NCBI GenBank assembly: GCA_015711795.1
Contig: JACVJC010000002.1
Coordinates: 1 to 64,000, forward strand
DNA length: 64,000 bases
DNA from: Candidatus Geothermocultor quzhuomuensis
Lineage (GTDB): Bacteria; Actinomycetota; Aquicultoria; Geothermocultorales; Geothermocultoraceae
Direction: 5' to 3'
Shown: one piece after another, positions 8,746 through 18,673 of the stretch
Layout of the letters: every line of letters begins with the position of its first letter
How positions within the stretch are numbered: position 1 is the stretch's first letter
Program-made: the position numbers and the translations under genes
Notes under the pieces: model-generated
Told to the model about the DNA's origin: nothing
The model's database searches: none
Seen by the model: only the letters and a program-made list of their open reading frames with translations

Positions 8746-10463
8746 ATGGAAGAACTAGTTTCTTTACGGTACCAGATGATTTAACCATTTTTCACCTATT
8801 AGTTCTTTATCGGTGGTTAGCACTGATGTTGGTTATGGGGCTATTTTTAGCTGATGTGACACCTGTAAAAAGTCCTTTCGTTTTTTGGTCAGTTTTATCT
8901 TTAGCCTCCTTTTATAACTTATTTATCACCATATTTTCTAAAGAGATACTTAATTTAATTCTTAAGAAACCTAAAATTATTGGGATCGATATTTTTTTCT
9001 GTTTTATCTTTCTCACTTCAACTAATGGTTGGGCAAGTCCATATTTTCTTTATACTTTAAGCCCCATTTTTTTAACCATTTTTTTTCGAAGGCTTCGCTG
9101 GTCCTTTCTAGTTGCTGCTATTTGGAGTATTTTATATGCTATTTCAATTTACTTAAATGGTTATACTCTTGAGAAGTTATGGTTAATGAAAGAACTCGAT
9201 TCTTATTTCACCCATTTCTTTGACTTTTTTATGGTTGCTTTTTTCTTTACTTACCCTTACCTCTTAATCAGTCAGTTGAGAGAAACAAATGTTCTTTTAA
9301 GTTCAAAGGAGAAAGAACTCCATAAAGCTAATACAGCTTTGGGAAGGAAAAACCTAGAGCTTATGGCATTACAGGAAATTAACACTGCCATTCAATCGAC
9401 TGTTAACTTAAAGAATGTCATTGAACTTATATTGGAAACTATTACTAAAATTGGCTTTGACTGTGCTTTAATTGGATTTTTCGATGAAGAAAGAGGAGTT
9501 TTATCTAGTTGGCAAACTTCGAAGAATATTTCTCCTTCTCTTTATCGAAATTTTGAGATCCCAGTGGAAAAGCGAAATCCTTTTGGTCAAGCATTTTTTG
9601 AAAGAAAAGTGCTCCAGGTAAGAAAATCGAAAACCAATCCAAGGCAAAGAAAAATTGCTTTAAAGCACAGGGGAAGTGACAACTTTATCATTGCTCCTTT
9701 ATTGACCAAAGAAAAGGTCTTAGGCGCTTTGATCGTCGATTATTCCTTGAGCAGGAGAAAGTTTACCAGTGAAGATTTAGATTTTCTTAAGATATTTTCA
9801 ACTCAAGTTTCTATTGCAATCCATAATGCCCAGCTTTATCAAAAGGTAAAAGAGTTTGCCATTTCACAAGAGAGAAACCGAATGGCGATGGAGATTCATG
9901 ATGGTGTTTTGCAAAATCTTTACGGGGCTCAGCTATTAGTTGAGGCTTGTGTCAAAGGTTTTAAACAAAATCAATCGTTAGAAGAAAAACTTTTTTTATT
10001 GAGAAGAACCCTTACAGAAAGCTTAAAAGACCTCCGTTTTTGTGTTGATAGCTGGCACGAAGAATCACCTTTAACTGGTTTTTCCTCTTCTTTTAGGCGC
10101 TATGTTGAGCAATTTACTCAGTCAACTTCTTTAAAGGTTGAATTTAATCTTGAAGGGAAGGAAAAGGAAATTGATTCCGAGAAAGCTAGAACTCTTTTCC
10201 GTATTTTACAGGAAGCAATGACTAATGTTTTAAAACATGCGCAGGCAAGCAGCATTAAAGTAAAACTTAAATTTACTCCTAAAAATGTTTACCTTGAAGT
10301 ATTGGATGATGGTAAGGGATTTAATGTGGAAGAAGTAGCGGGCAAAAATGGTTCTTTTGGGCTGATAAATATGAAGAAAAGAATTAAAGAAGTTGAAGGG
10401 GAGATAAAAATTGAAAGCGAAGAGGGAAAAGGGACTTTAGTGCATGTTAAAGCACCAATTTAA
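8742..10463 (+). CDS. NarL-type membrane sensor histidine kinase with GAF domain
   Basis: Two-component sensor of 573 residues. The N-terminal ~180 residues are hydrophobic, with roughly six membrane helices. A short coiled coil and a GAF domain (about 205-365) follow, then a HisKA_3 dimerisation region with the phosphoacceptor His386 in MEIHDGVLQNL, and a HATPase_c domain with LQEAMTNVLKHA and DDGKGF. It starts at a TTG that overlaps the comEC stop and has GGGTGAGGT upstream. The response regulator follows 46 nt later. The signal sensed is unknown. Its operon position after comEC suggests, but does not show, a link to competence. Confidence 0.9.
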   Translation: MNGRTSFFTVPDDLTIFHLLVLYRWLALMLVMGLFLADVTPVKSPFVFWSVLSLASFYNLFITIFSKEILNLILKKPKIIGIDIFFCFIFLTSTNGWASPYFLYTLSPIFLTIFFRRLRWSFLVAAIWSILYAISIYLNGYTLEKLWLMKELDSYFTHFFDFFMVAFFFTYPYLLISQLRETNVLLSSKEKELHKANTALGRKNLELMALQEINTAIQSTVNLKNVIELILETITKIGFDCALIGFFDEERGVLSSWQTSKNISPSLYRNFEIPVEKRNPFGQAFFERKVLQVRKSKTNPRQRKIALKHRGSDNFIIAPLLTKEKVLGALIVDYSLSRRKFTSEDLDFLKIFSTQVSIAIHNAQLYQKVKEFAISQERNRMAMEIHDGVLQNLYGAQLLVEACVKGFKQNQSLEEKLFLLRRTLTESLKDLRFCVDSWHEESPLTGFSSSFRRYVEQFTQSTSLKVEFNLEGKEKEIDSEKARTLFRILQEAMTNVLKHAQASSIKVKLKFTPKNVYLEVLDDGKGFNVEEVAGKNGSFGLINMKKRIKEVEGEIKIESEEGKGTLVHVKAPI

Positions 10464-10509
10464 AATATATTTTAAAGAGTTAAAAATTGGAAGCTAAGGG
10501 GGTATTCAC

Positions 10510-11136
10510 TTGAAACCAATAAAAGTTTTCATTGTTGAAGACCATGAGGTAGTTCGTTTAGGGGTAAAGTCAATTCTTGAGATGGAAGAAGAAATAGATG
10601 TGGTGGGGGAAGCAAGTAGTGGAGGAGAAGCAGTTGAAAAAATTAAGATGATTTCTCCCAATATCTTAATTCTCGATATGAGATTACCTGATATGAAGGG
10701 ATATGAATTAGCTGAACAGGTAAAAAAGTTCCAATCTGAGACTAAAATTATTATTATGACTGGCTTCGAAGATGAACAGGAAATTTTTTCTTCTCTCAAG
10801 GTCGGAGTAGAAGGATATATTTTGAAAGATTCACCAGCTAGCGATTTAATTCGAGCCATCAAAGAAGTTTATTCAGGAAAGAATTTTCTCGCTCCCAGTA
10901 TCGCTAAAAGGGTTGTGGGAAAAGTTTTTGAGGAAGAGCCCCTTTTAAGCGAGAGAGAATTGGAGGTACTGAGGTTTTTAAGTGAAGGATTAAAGGTGAA
11001 AGAGATTGCTTCAGAACTTTTTATCAGCGAAAGGACTGTAAAGAGCCATATTACAAGTATTTTTAGAAAGATGGGGGTTAGCAACAGGACTCAAGCTCTT
11101 AGAGAAGCTATGAAGAGAGGTTACATCAAGATATAG
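10510..11136 (+). CDS. NarL/FixJ-family response regulator
   Basis: A 208-residue regulator. The receiver domain (about 1-120) has the acidic pocket VEDHE near residues 9-13, phosphoacceptor Asp56 (ILDMRLPD) and Lys in LKDSP near 103. The LuxR-type helix-turn-helix (about 143-205) contains LSERELEVLRFLSEG and SERTVKSHI. The TTG start is preceded by AAGGGGG. It is paired with the upstream GAF histidine kinase. Target promoters cannot be read from the window. Confidence 0.93.
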   Translation: MKPIKVFIVEDHEVVRLGVKSILEMEEEIDVVGEASSGGEAVEKIKMISPNILILDMRLPDMKGYELAEQVKKFQSETKIIIMTGFEDEQEIFSSLKVGVEGYILKDSPASDLIRAIKEVYSGKNFLAPSIAKRVVGKVFEEEPLLSERELEVLRFLSEGLKVKEIASELFISERTVKSHITSIFRKMGVSNRTQALREAMKRGYIKI

Positions 11137-11258
11137 CTTTAAAGCAAAGTTAGAGAGCAGGGGGAAGGCAGGTAAAATATGAAATTAAAAATACGAAACG
11201 AAATTACAATGTTTCAAAATTTCAAAGATTTTTTGTTTGAAAAATTGGAAAATTAAAA

Positions 11259-11314
11259 ATTTGTTTCGCTTGCCTGTCGCAGGTAGGAATTTAGAATTTC
11301 ATTCTTCGAATTTA
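11259..11314 (+). repeat. Dispersed 56-bp intergenic repeat, copy A
   Basis: This copy matches the reverse complement of 63283-63338 over the same 56 bp, with 8 mismatches by direct alignment. A small palindrome, CCTGTCGCAGG, lies near the centre, and the motifs GTTTCGC and GGAATTTAGAATTTC are shared. It lies in the non-coding gap between the response regulator and holA, beside an AT-rich segment (11178-11255) of related words such as AATACGAA. No ORF overlaps it. Confidence 0.75.
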
Positions 11315-11405
11315 AGAACTTTTAAAGCTGTTTAATCTCTTTCCTTCAGACCAGGATTAAGATATTGGATTACCAGTTTAAAAAATAGTGATTAGGGGTT
11401 AAGAG

Positions 11406-12380
11406 ATGACACCTCAAAAAGCACTTAAATCTTTAAAACCTGTTTATCTCATTTATGGGGAGGAAAAGTTACTTTTAGATGAGGCGGTTGGGAGAGCTAA
11501 GCAAATAATTGTTGGAAGGAAAACTCCCGAATTTAGTTGTGATGTCTTTTATGCTGGAAAGGATTCAATTAATTCGATTATTTCTTCAGCTGAAACTTAT
11601 TCCTTTTTATCAGAAAAACGCCTAGTCATTTTAAAAGAAGCTGAGAAACTTTCAGAGCTTGAGATTTCTCGTCTTTCTTCATACCTTGAAAATCCATCTC
11701 CTTCAACTTGCCTAATCCTAGTTGCTGGCAAACTTAAGAAAAACCATCGTTTGATTTCAGTGGTGAGAGGTAAAGGTGAAATTCGAGAGTATAAACCACC
11801 TCCAAAAAGTTGTTATCCCCATTGGGTAGTTAAAGAATTTGGGAAGAGAGGGAAAAGTGTCAGCTTAACGGCTGGGAAGATTTTGGTTGAGAGAATAGGT
11901 TTTAACCTTTATGCTTTAACCAATGAAATTGAAAAAATTTCCCTTTTTTATAAAGAAAAAAAGAAAATTGAGTTAGAAGAGATTGATTTTTTAGTTAAGC
12001 AAACTTTAAGTGGAAACATTTTTGATTTTTTAAATGCAGTCAGCCAGAGAAATAAAAAAAGAGCCATTGAACTTTTAAACTACTTACTGGAGAGCAAAGA
12101 AAGAGTTCCTCATATATTTTATTTACTTGTAAACCATTTAAGACTTTTGCTTAAAGTAAAATCCCTTATTGAAGAGAGGAGATTTAGCGAAGCAAAGGTT
12201 GCCAAAGAACTTAATTTACCTATATTTCAGGTCACTCGGTTTAGAGAAGATTCGAGAAATTTTTCTTTTGAAGAATTAAAAAACGCTTTCAAGCTTTTAT
12301 TAGAGATGGATGTTTCTCTAAAGACTGAAACAAAAGATGTCAAGCTCTTATTAGAGAGATTATTAATTAAGATTCTTTAG
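11406..12380 (+). CDS. holA: DNA polymerase III delta subunit
   Basis: The delta subunit opens the beta sliding clamp within the clamp-loader complex. The N-terminal [17 protein letters not shown] segment is a characteristic degenerate P-loop region, and the 324-residue length and helical C-terminus fit HolA. It normally follows comEC directly; here the two-component pair and a repeat-bearing spacer intervene. Its end overlaps the convergent rpsT by 14 bp, a pairing (holA/rpsT) conserved in many bacteria. Confidence 0.93.
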   Translation: MTPQKALKSLKPVYLIYGEEKLLLDEAVGRAKQIIVGRKTPEFSCDVFYAGKDSINSIISSAETYSFLSEKRLVILKEAEKLSELEISRLSSYLENPSPSTCLILVAGKLKKNHRLISVVRGKGEIREYKPPPKSCYPHWVVKEFGKRGKSVSLTAGKILVERIGFNLYALTNEIEKISLFYKEKKKIELEEIDFLVKQTLSGNIFDFLNAVSQRNKKRAIELLNYLLESKERVPHIFYLLVNHLRLLLKVKSLIEERRFSEAKVAKELNLPIFQVTRFREDSRNFSFEELKNAFKLLLEMDVSLKTETKDVKLLLERLLIKIL

Positions 12381-12687
12381 TTTTTGAAGAGCTGGTTTTA
12401 GAGGTAGATTGAACTGCAATTTTACTTTCAAGAGCGTTAAATCTCTTCATTAACTTAGATTTTTTATCAGCAGCACGATTTTTATGAATAACACCTTTTG
12501 AAACTGCTTTGTCAAGGTGGCGGATTGTTTCTTTTAAATTTTCTTTTGCTTTTTCTAAATCACCTTGACTAATTGCCTCTTCAAATTTAGAAATTAGCGT
12601 CTTTATCTCAGATTTTACAGCTTTGTTGCGCAAGCGTCTAACTTTAGCTTGCCTCATTCTTTTGATTTGAGATTTGATATTGGGCAT
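12367..12687 (-). CDS. rpsT: 30S ribosomal protein S20
   Basis: S20 binds 16S rRNA and bridges 30S domains. The N-terminus [22 protein letters not shown] and the central [19 protein letters not shown] are diagnostic. I moved the start 4 codons in, to 12687, where TTGGAGGT precedes the ATG. The protein has about 106 residues, longer than the usual 85-90 because of a Ser/Thr/Lys-rich tail, whose coding sequence overlaps the end of holA. Confidence 0.96.
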   Translation of the reverse strand: MPNIKSQIKRMRQAKVRRLRNKAVKSEIKTLISKFEEAISQGDLEKAKENLKETIRHLDKAVSKGVIHKNRAADKKSKLMKRFNALESKIAVQSTSKTSSSKTKES

Positions 12688-12715
12688 TTTTACCTCCAAT
12701 AAAAAGTGTGAAAAA

Positions 12716-12744
12716 ATGTTAACAAAAATATTTAGTTAATTCAA
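12716..12744 (-). promoter_or_regulatory. Candidate promoter for rpsT
   Basis: On the minus strand: TTGAAT (12744-12739), 17 bp, then TAACAT (12721-12716) preceded by TGT, an extended -10. This would start transcription about 20-25 nt before the rpsT ATG. It is supported by both hexamers, the spacing and the extended TG, not by experiment. Confidence 0.45.
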
Positions 12745-12804
12745 GAAAAAAATTTGATTCTTAAATCCGCTCCCTTAGTAGAAAGGTTTTTAAGCTATTT
12801 GATG

Positions 12805-12813
12805 TGTTATAAT
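12805..12813 (+). promoter_or_regulatory. Extended -10 promoter upstream of murJ
   Basis: TGT followed by a perfect TATAAT (12808-12813). No good -35 is seen, as expected for an extended -10 promoter. The 15-mer TGTTATAATACTTCC here is identical to the one upstream of rplS at 44005-44019. It is divergent from the rpsT promoter. Confidence 0.5.
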
Positions 12814-12898
12814 ACTTCCAATCTCTGAAAAGTACAGTGGTTGGTGAGGTAAAATAAAAGTTGAAGAACAGGTTTCTTTAGCTAAGTCAACAGCTAAA

Positions 12899-14482
12899 AT
12901 GTCTTTAGGGACAGCTATTAGTCGTGTAACTGGTTATTTAAGGATTTTAGCTCTTGCAGCTGCTTTAGGGGCAACCAAAACAACTATTTTTAAAGGTGTA
13001 GAAGTTCGAATTGCTGATTCTTATAACCTCGCTAACATAATGCCTAACATGATTTATGAGTTAATAATGGGCGGTGTTCTTAGTTCTTTGTTTATCCCTA
13101 TTTTTATTGAGTACTTTACTAAAGAAGGTGAGGAAGAGGCTTGGAAAGTAGCTAGTATTATTACCAATATTGGACTGCTTTTGCTTGGATTGGTCACTTT
13201 TTTAGGATTTTTTTTCTCTTATTATCTTGTTCGTTTACAGACTATCTTAGTTTCAACTCAAGCAATTACTTTGGCTAACTTCTTTTTTAAAATTTTTATT
13301 TTCCAAATAATATTTTATGGATTTTGCGCAATTTTTACTGGTATTTTAAATTCTTATCGTCATTTTACTATGCCAGCTTTTGCCCCCATTTTTAACAATA
13401 TTGTGGTTATTCTTACCGTCGTTTTCTTTTACCTTCCTTTGAGTCGAACTAATCCCCACCTAGCTTTAACTTTTTTAGCTCTTGGGACAACCCTTGGGGT
13501 AGCAATAATGGCATTAGTTCAACTACCCCCTTTAATTAAGATTGGGATTCGGTATCAACCGGCTTTTAATCTTTTTCATCCAGCTGTCAGGAAAATGGCT
13601 CTTTTAGGTTTACCAATTATGGGTTATGTGATTACAAATATGATAGGCTTAACAGTCTCTAATAACTTAGCTTTCCAGTTTCGGGGAGGGGTAACAGCTT
13701 ATCAATACTCTTGGCAATTTTTTCAGTTCCCTTATGGAATATTTGATGTTTCAATTTCTACTGCTCTTTTTCCTGAATTGTCAGAGCATATAGCAAGGGC
13801 AGACTTAAAAAAATTTAAAGAAGTTTTATCTCTTGGAGTAAGAGCTACGGGTTTTATTATCATCCCAGCGGCAGTTTTTTTATTGGTTTTGAACCGTCAG
13901 CTCATCGCTGTTCTTCTTCAACATGGTCATTTTGACCAATATGCCACTCAAATAACTGCACCTGTTTTAGCTTTCTTTGCTTTGGGTTTATTTTCTTTTT
14001 GTGCTTATATGTTCTTGACGAGAACTTATTATTCAATGCAGGATTCAAGGACACCTCTTTTAACTAACTCAATTGGCGTTCCTTTAAACATTATCTTAAA
14101 TATTATTTTTGTCAGAAACTTTGGGGTTAAAGGTTTAGCTCTTGGTCACGCCATTACTTACACTTTTACGATGACTCTCCTTTTTTACCTTCTTCGCAAG
14201 CGGATTGGGAGCTTAGGTGGACGGCAAATTCTTACCTCGCTTGGTAAGTTTGCTTTATCCGCTTCACTAATGGGAGCAGTTTCTTACTCAGTAGTTAGAG
14301 TCATTTCAAAGCTTAATTTACCCTCTTTAGCTATTCAATCTCTACAGCTCATTGGAGCATTTTTACTAGGAATTTCGATTTACCTCTTTTTCAACTATCT
14401 TTTTAAGTCCGAGGAGTTAATTTATCTCAAGAAGATTGGCTTAAGACTTGTTCCTTTTTATGGTGGTGAAAGCTTAAGGTGA
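12899..14482 (+). CDS. murJ: Lipid II flippase MurJ
   Basis: MurJ (MviN) flips the peptidoglycan precursor lipid II across the membrane. The protein has about 14 hydrophobic segments and begins with the family pattern [21 protein letters not shown] and DSRTPLL segments also fit. The first ATG is at 12899, but it has no ribosome-binding site. The frame stays open upstream to about 12848 and encodes a further MurJ-like stretch (VEEQVSLAKSTAK). GGTGAGGT lies at 12843-12850, just before an in-frame ATA at 12854, so the true start is uncertain. The end overlaps the lepA GTG. Confidence 0.93.
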   Translation: MSLGTAISRVTGYLRILALAAALGATKTTIFKGVEVRIADSYNLANIMPNMIYELIMGGVLSSLFIPIFIEYFTKEGEEEAWKVASIITNIGLLLLGLVTFLGFFFSYYLVRLQTILVSTQAITLANFFFKIFIFQIIFYGFCAIFTGILNSYRHFTMPAFAPIFNNIVVILTVVFFYLPLSRTNPHLALTFLALGTTLGVAIMALVQLPPLIKIGIRYQPAFNLFHPAVRKMALLGLPIMGYVITNMIGLTVSNNLAFQFRGGVTAYQYSWQFFQFPYGIFDVSISTALFPELSEHIARADLKKFKEVLSLGVRATGFIIIPAAVFLLVLNRQLIAVLLQHGHFDQYATQITAPVLAFFALGLFSFCAYMFLTRTYYSMQDSRTPLLTNSIGVPLNIILNIIFVRNFGVKGLALGHAITYTFTMTLLFYLLRKRIGSLGGRQILTSLGKFALSASLMGAVSYSVVRVISKLNLPSLAIQSLQLIGAFLLGISIYLFFNYLFKSEELIYLKKIGLRLVPFYGGESLR

Positions 14483-16275
14483 CCACTCCTCAATTTATCC
14501 GAAACTTCTCGATTATTGCCCACATCGATCACGGTAAATCTACTTTGGCTGACAGGATTCTTCAGCTTACAGGAACTATTCCTGAGAGAGATTTTGTTGA
14601 ACAATATCTTGACCAGATGGACTTAGAAAGAGAGCGTGGAATAACCATTAAAGCTCAAGCAGTTAGAATTGTTTATAAAGCAAGGGATAATAACCAATAT
14701 ATCTTAAACTTAATCGATACACCTGGTCATGTTGATTTTGCTTATGAGGTCTCTCGTTCTTTAGCTGCTTGCGAAGGGGCTCTTTTGGTTGTCGATGCTA
14801 CCCAAGGGGTAGAAGCTCAAACTATTGCCAATACTTATTTCGCTTTGGAGAATAACCTTGAGATTATCCCAATTATTAATAAGATTGATTTACCTAATGC
14901 TGACCCGGAAAGGGTCAAGAAAGAAATTAAAGAAAGTCTTGGCCTTGATACCTCAAGTGCTCTTTTAGTCAGTGCCAAAACAGGTGAGGGAGTGCCAGAG
15001 GTGTTGGAAGCAATTGTTAAAAGGATTCCTCCTCCCAAAGGCAAGATGCATTTACCTTTAAGAGCTTTAATTTTTGACTCTTTTTATAATCCTTATCGTG
15101 GGGTGGTGGTTTACATCCGCGTAGTTGACGGGGAAATTAAAGAAGGTCAAACAGTTAAGATGATGGCTAGAGAAAAAAGTTTTCAAGTGGAAGAAGTTGG
15201 TTTTTTAGCACCAGAAATGAAGAGGGCAGGAAAACTTTCTATTGGTGAAGTAGGATATTTCATTGCTGGGATAAAGGATGCAAGTGATACCAGGGTTGGT
15301 GACACGGTTACAGATGGAAATAACCCCGCTCGGGAAACTCTCCCTGGTTATCGAGAGCCTAAGCCAATGGTTTATTGTGGGTTGTATCCAGTTGAGGGGG
15401 GAATTTATGAGCATCTTCGAGATGCCCTGGCAAAGTTAAAACTTAATGACCCTTCATTTGTTTATACCCCTGAAACCTCCAAAGCTTTAGGCTTTGGCTT
15501 TCGGTGTGGCTTTTTAGGTCTTTTACATATGGAAATTGTTAAAGAAAGGCTGGAAAGAGAATTTAGGCTCGAACTTTTAGCTACAGCTCCTAGTGTTGCT
15601 TATCGGGTTACCAAAACTAGTGGGGAACTTAAAGTGATAAGAAATCCAGCTGACTTGCCACCTCTAAATGAAATAGAAAAGATGGAAGAACCATGGGTGT
15701 CTGCTGTTGTGATAACGCCACCTAATTATGTTGGAGCAATCATGGAACTTTCTCAAGAGAGAAGGGGAGAGTTTAAAAATATGCAATATTTGAGTGAAAG
15801 CCGTGTTGAGCTAAAGTATCATTTTCCTTTAAGTGAAATCATATTTGGCTATTTTGACCAATTAAAATCAAGAACTAAAGGCTTTGCTTCCCTCGATTAT
15901 GAACATATTGGTTACCAAGAATCGGAGCTTGTTAAGGTAGATATTTTAATTGCTGGTGAGCCTATTGATACCCTTTCCTTAATTACTCATCGGACTAATG
16001 CTTATTTGAAAGGTCGGGATTTAGTTGAGAGATTAAGAAAGTTAATTCCAAGACAGTTATTTGAGGTTCCTATTCAGGCAGCCATTGGAAGTCGGGTCAT
16101 TGCCCGAGAAACAATCAGAGCTAAAAAGAAAGATGTTTTAGCTAAGTGTTACGGTGGGGACGTGACCAGAAAGAAAAAACTTTTGGAAAAGCAGAAGATG
16201 GGGAAGAAAAAATTAAAGCAATTAGGCAAGGTAGAAATTCCTCAAGAAGCTTTTATTGAGATATTAAAGGTTTAA
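14479..16275 (+). CDS. lepA: Elongation factor 4 (LepA)
   Basis: Ribosomal GTPase related to EF-G, implicated in back-translocation and ribosome biogenesis. The G1 motif AHIDHGKST is near residues 14-22. [16 protein letters not shown] and NKIDLP follow. The LepA-specific C-terminal domain is present ([35 protein letters not shown]). The 598-residue length is standard. The GTG start overlaps the murJ stop. Confidence 0.98.
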   Translation: MTTPQFIRNFSIIAHIDHGKSTLADRILQLTGTIPERDFVEQYLDQMDLERERGITIKAQAVRIVYKARDNNQYILNLIDTPGHVDFAYEVSRSLAACEGALLVVDATQGVEAQTIANTYFALENNLEIIPIINKIDLPNADPERVKKEIKESLGLDTSSALLVSAKTGEGVPEVLEAIVKRIPPPKGKMHLPLRALIFDSFYNPYRGVVVYIRVVDGEIKEGQTVKMMAREKSFQVEEVGFLAPEMKRAGKLSIGEVGYFIAGIKDASDTRVGDTVTDGNNPARETLPGYREPKPMVYCGLYPVEGGIYEHLRDALAKLKLNDPSFVYTPETSKALGFGFRCGFLGLLHMEIVKERLEREFRLELLATAPSVAYRVTKTSGELKVIRNPADLPPLNEIEKMEEPWVSAVVITPPNYVGAIMELSQERRGEFKNMQYLSESRVELKYHFPLSEIIFGYFDQLKSRTKGFASLDYEHIGYQESELVKVDILIAGEPIDTLSLITHRTNAYLKGRDLVERLRKLIPRQLFEVPIQAAIGSRVIARETIRAKKKDVLAKCYGGDVTRKKKLLEKQKMGKKKLKQLGKVEIPQEAFIEILKV

Positions 16276-16281
16276 TAAGTC

Positions 16282-16325
16282 CAAGCCTCTCAGCTAGCTA
16301 AACAGCCTACTAACTGGCAGGCTTG
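16282..16325 (+). repeat. Inverted repeat in the lepA-hemW spacer
   Basis: The arms CAAGCCT (16282-16288) and AGGCTTG (16319-16325) are perfect complements. They enclose a low-complexity stretch built from AGCTAGCTAA / ACTAACTGGC words. No T-tract follows, so it is not a convincing terminator. Similar words occur at 18730-18743 after hrcA. Confidence 0.4.
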
Positions 16326-16445
16326 ATAGTTTGTAAGTTGGGGAGCCTTTTAGCCTATTTGCTGGTTTAGAATTTTAAATTTTAAGCAGTTGTGATATTT
16401 AGAGAATTAAGATTTAAAATGTTTACTTAGAAAATGAGGGACGAG

Positions 16446-17564
16446 ATGTTCGGGATATATATTCATATTCCGTTTTGTTTAAAAAAGTGTTCTTATTGCG
16501 ATTTTAATTCTTATTCAGGGCAAGAAGCCCTTTTTGATGATTACATCGAGAGCCTTTTACTCGAACTAAAACATTACTCAGCTCAAACTCCCAAGGTTAC
16601 TTCCCTTTATTTTGGTGGTGGGACACCAACTCTTTTATCACTCAAAAATCTGGATAAAATCATTTCCTGCTGCTTTAGAGAGTTCAATCTTTCTTCAAAT
16701 GCTGAAATTTCAATTGAGGCAAATCCGGAAACTATCAACGGAAAAAAGCTAAGAGGGCTTAAAGAAATAGGCTTTAATCGATTAAGTTTGGGTTTTCAAT
16801 CTCTTCAACCCCGTCTCCTTAAAATTTTGGGTCGAATTCATAGTCCTCGTAGAGCTTATCAATCATATGAAGAAGCGAGAGCAGTTGGATTTAAAAATAT
16901 TAACATTGACTTAATTTATGGAATACCAACTGAAACACTCGATGATTGGATGGAAACTTTAGACTTAGCTATATCTCTTACCCCTGAACACCTTTCACTT
17001 TACCCTCTAACACTGGAAAGCTTCGTTCTCATGGCGAAGTTAATTAAAAAGGGCGAGATTCCCCCAATTTGTGAGGATGAACAAGCTCAAAAATATCAAT
17101 TAGCTAGAAGATTTTTAAAGAGGAAAGGCTATTTTCAATATGAGATTTCCAACTTTTCTAAAAGAGGAAAGGAATGCCATCACAATCTCATTTATTGGAA
17201 AAATTATGAGTATCTTGGCTTAGGTGCAGGTGCTCATTCTCATTTCAAAGGGATTAGATATTCTAACCACCCTCATCCTAAGAAGTATCTTAAGTCCCTT
17301 TGGGAGAAAAACTTGGCAATAAAGAAGGCAAGAAAGATCTCTTTTCAAGAATCAATAAGCGAAACTTTAGTTTTAGGCTTGAGATTATGTGAAGGTATCA
17401 GGGAAAAAGAATTTCGTCAACGTTTTGGAATCTCATTTTTTAATAAATATGCAGAAAAAATTGAGGGCTTACAAGCTAAAGGTCTTCTTAAGAAAGGGAG
17501 AAAGCTTGAGTTAACATCAAAAGGATTATTCTTAGCTAATGAGGTGTTTGTTGAGTTTATTTGA
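16446..17564 (+). CDS. hemW: Heme chaperone HemW-like radical SAM protein
   Basis: Radical SAM protein of the HemN/HemW group. The iron-sulphur motif CxxxCxYC is CLKKCSYC near residue 10 (from the chosen start), with GGGTPTLL downstream and a C-terminal HemN domain. HemW inserts heme into respiratory enzymes; it is often misnamed coproporphyrinogen oxidase. I prefer the ATG at 16446, preceded by GAGGG, over the ATG at 16434, which lacks a ribosome-binding site. It lies between lepA and hrcA as in many Gram-positive genomes. HemW rather than HemN is inferred from that position and the short length. Confidence 0.88.
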   Translation: MFGIYIHIPFCLKKCSYCDFNSYSGQEALFDDYIESLLLELKHYSAQTPKVTSLYFGGGTPTLLSLKNLDKIISCCFREFNLSSNAEISIEANPETINGKKLRGLKEIGFNRLSLGFQSLQPRLLKILGRIHSPRRAYQSYEEARAVGFKNINIDLIYGIPTETLDDWMETLDLAISLTPEHLSLYPLTLESFVLMAKLIKKGEIPPICEDEQAQKYQLARRFLKRKGYFQYEISNFSKRGKECHHNLIYWKNYEYLGLGAGAHSHFKGIRYSNHPHPKKYLKSLWEKNLAIKKARKISFQESISETLVLGLRLCEGIREKEFRQRFGISFFNKYAEKIEGLQAKGLLKKGRKLELTSKGLFLANEVFVEFI

Positions 17565-17629
17565 TTTGACATTATCAGTGAGAAGGTGGTAAATATTAAA
17601 GGAGGTCTAATTTAAAAGAGGAGATTAAA

Positions 17630-18673
17630 GTGAGAAAGGATCGAACCTTAAACGCAAGGCAAAAGGAAGTTTTAAAGGCTGCTGTTCAAGACTACATTCT
17701 TACAGCAGTGCCAGTTGCTTCAAAAAGACTGGTTGAGCGGTATCTTTTTGATGTTAGCCCAGCTACAATTCGAAATGACTTGGCATTACTAGAAGAAATG
17801 GGTTACCTTATGCAACCCCATACTTCAGCTGGAAGAACACCAACTGATGAAGGTTATCGTTACTATGTTGATTCTCTTTCTGAAACTTATACTTTAACAC
17901 CAGAAGAGGAAATGTCAGTTCGAAAGTTTTATGCTACTCTTCACATGGAAATAGGGGAGTTGATGAGGCAAACGACTCACCTTCTCTCAACCTTAACAAA
18001 TTATATAGCTGTTGCCTTTGCTCCTACCTTAAAACAAAGCTACTTTAAGCATCTTGATTTAATTTTAACTGCACCTAACTCAGCTTTACTGGTTCTTATC
18101 ACCAATACGGGAAGAATTGCTAAAGGAGTAGTTGATTTTGATTTTACTCTTAGCCCTGAAGCTTTAGATCGTGTTGAAGCAAGTTTAAATAGGGAGTTTA
18201 AAGGGCTAACTTTAAAGGAGATATCTGAACAGGTGGAGAAGGCAAAGAGTGATATTTTAACAGAAAGTTGGAAAATTAAAGAAAAAGTTGGGCAGGAAAT
18301 TTTAAATTGCCTTTCTCTTGAGGAAAAAGAGAGAATTTTTTTAGGGGGAACAAGTTCTATTTTAAGTTACCCTGAGTTTGAAAATTTAGAGAAAGTCGCT
18401 GCCCTTCTTGAAGCTCTTGAAAAAGGTTATCTTCTTTTAAAACTCCTTCAAACAGCGATTCAAGTTAAAAATGTAGTTGTTAAAATAGGTTCGGAAAATC
18501 CTAAGGAAATGCGAGAATTTAGTGTCGTGGCAAAAAGCTATTGTGTTAGGGGTAATCCTTTGGGAAGCATTGGGATTCTTGGACCTACCCGAATGGATTA
18601 TCCCAAGGCCATTTCAACGGTGAGTTATGTTGCTAAGAACTTAAGTGAAATGCTTGAGTTTTGGTATGAATAG
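17630..18673 (+). CDS. hrcA: Heat-inducible transcription repressor HrcA
   Basis: HrcA represses chaperone operons by binding the CIRCE operator. The N-terminal winged helix has LNARQKEVLKAAVQDYI and VSPATIRNDLALLEEMGYL, followed by the SAGRTPTDEGYRYYVD signature. Length (347) is typical. The start is a GTG after GAGGAG. A perfect TTGACA lies at 17566-17571 with a weak TAAATA 18 bp on; no CIRCE inverted repeat (TTAGCACTC/GAGTGCTAA) is seen upstream. Notably grpE, dnaK and dnaJ do not follow; the next gene is prmA. Confidence 0.95.
   Translation: MRKDRTLNARQKEVLKAAVQDYILTAVPVASKRLVERYLFDVSPATIRNDLALLEEMGYLMQPHTSAGRTPTDEGYRYYVDSLSETYTLTPEEEMSVRKFYATLHMEIGELMRQTTHLLSTLTNYIAVAFAPTLKQSYFKHLDLILTAPNSALLVLITNTGRIAKGVVDFDFTLSPEALDRVEASLNREFKGLTLKEISEQVEKAKSDILTESWKIKEKVGQEILNCLSLEEKERIFLGGTSSILSYPEFENLEKVAALLEALEKGYLLLKLLQTAIQVKNVVVKIGSENPKEMREFSVVAKSYCVRGNPLGSIGILGPTRMDYPKAISTVSYVAKNLSEMLEFWYE

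Noticed and set aside
16282..16325. lepA terminator
   Set aside because: Long 30-nt loop and no following T-tract.
17565..17629. CIRCE operator before hrcA
   Set aside because: Neither TTAGCACTC nor GAGTGCTAA half-site is found; only a TTGACA and ribosome-binding sites are visible.
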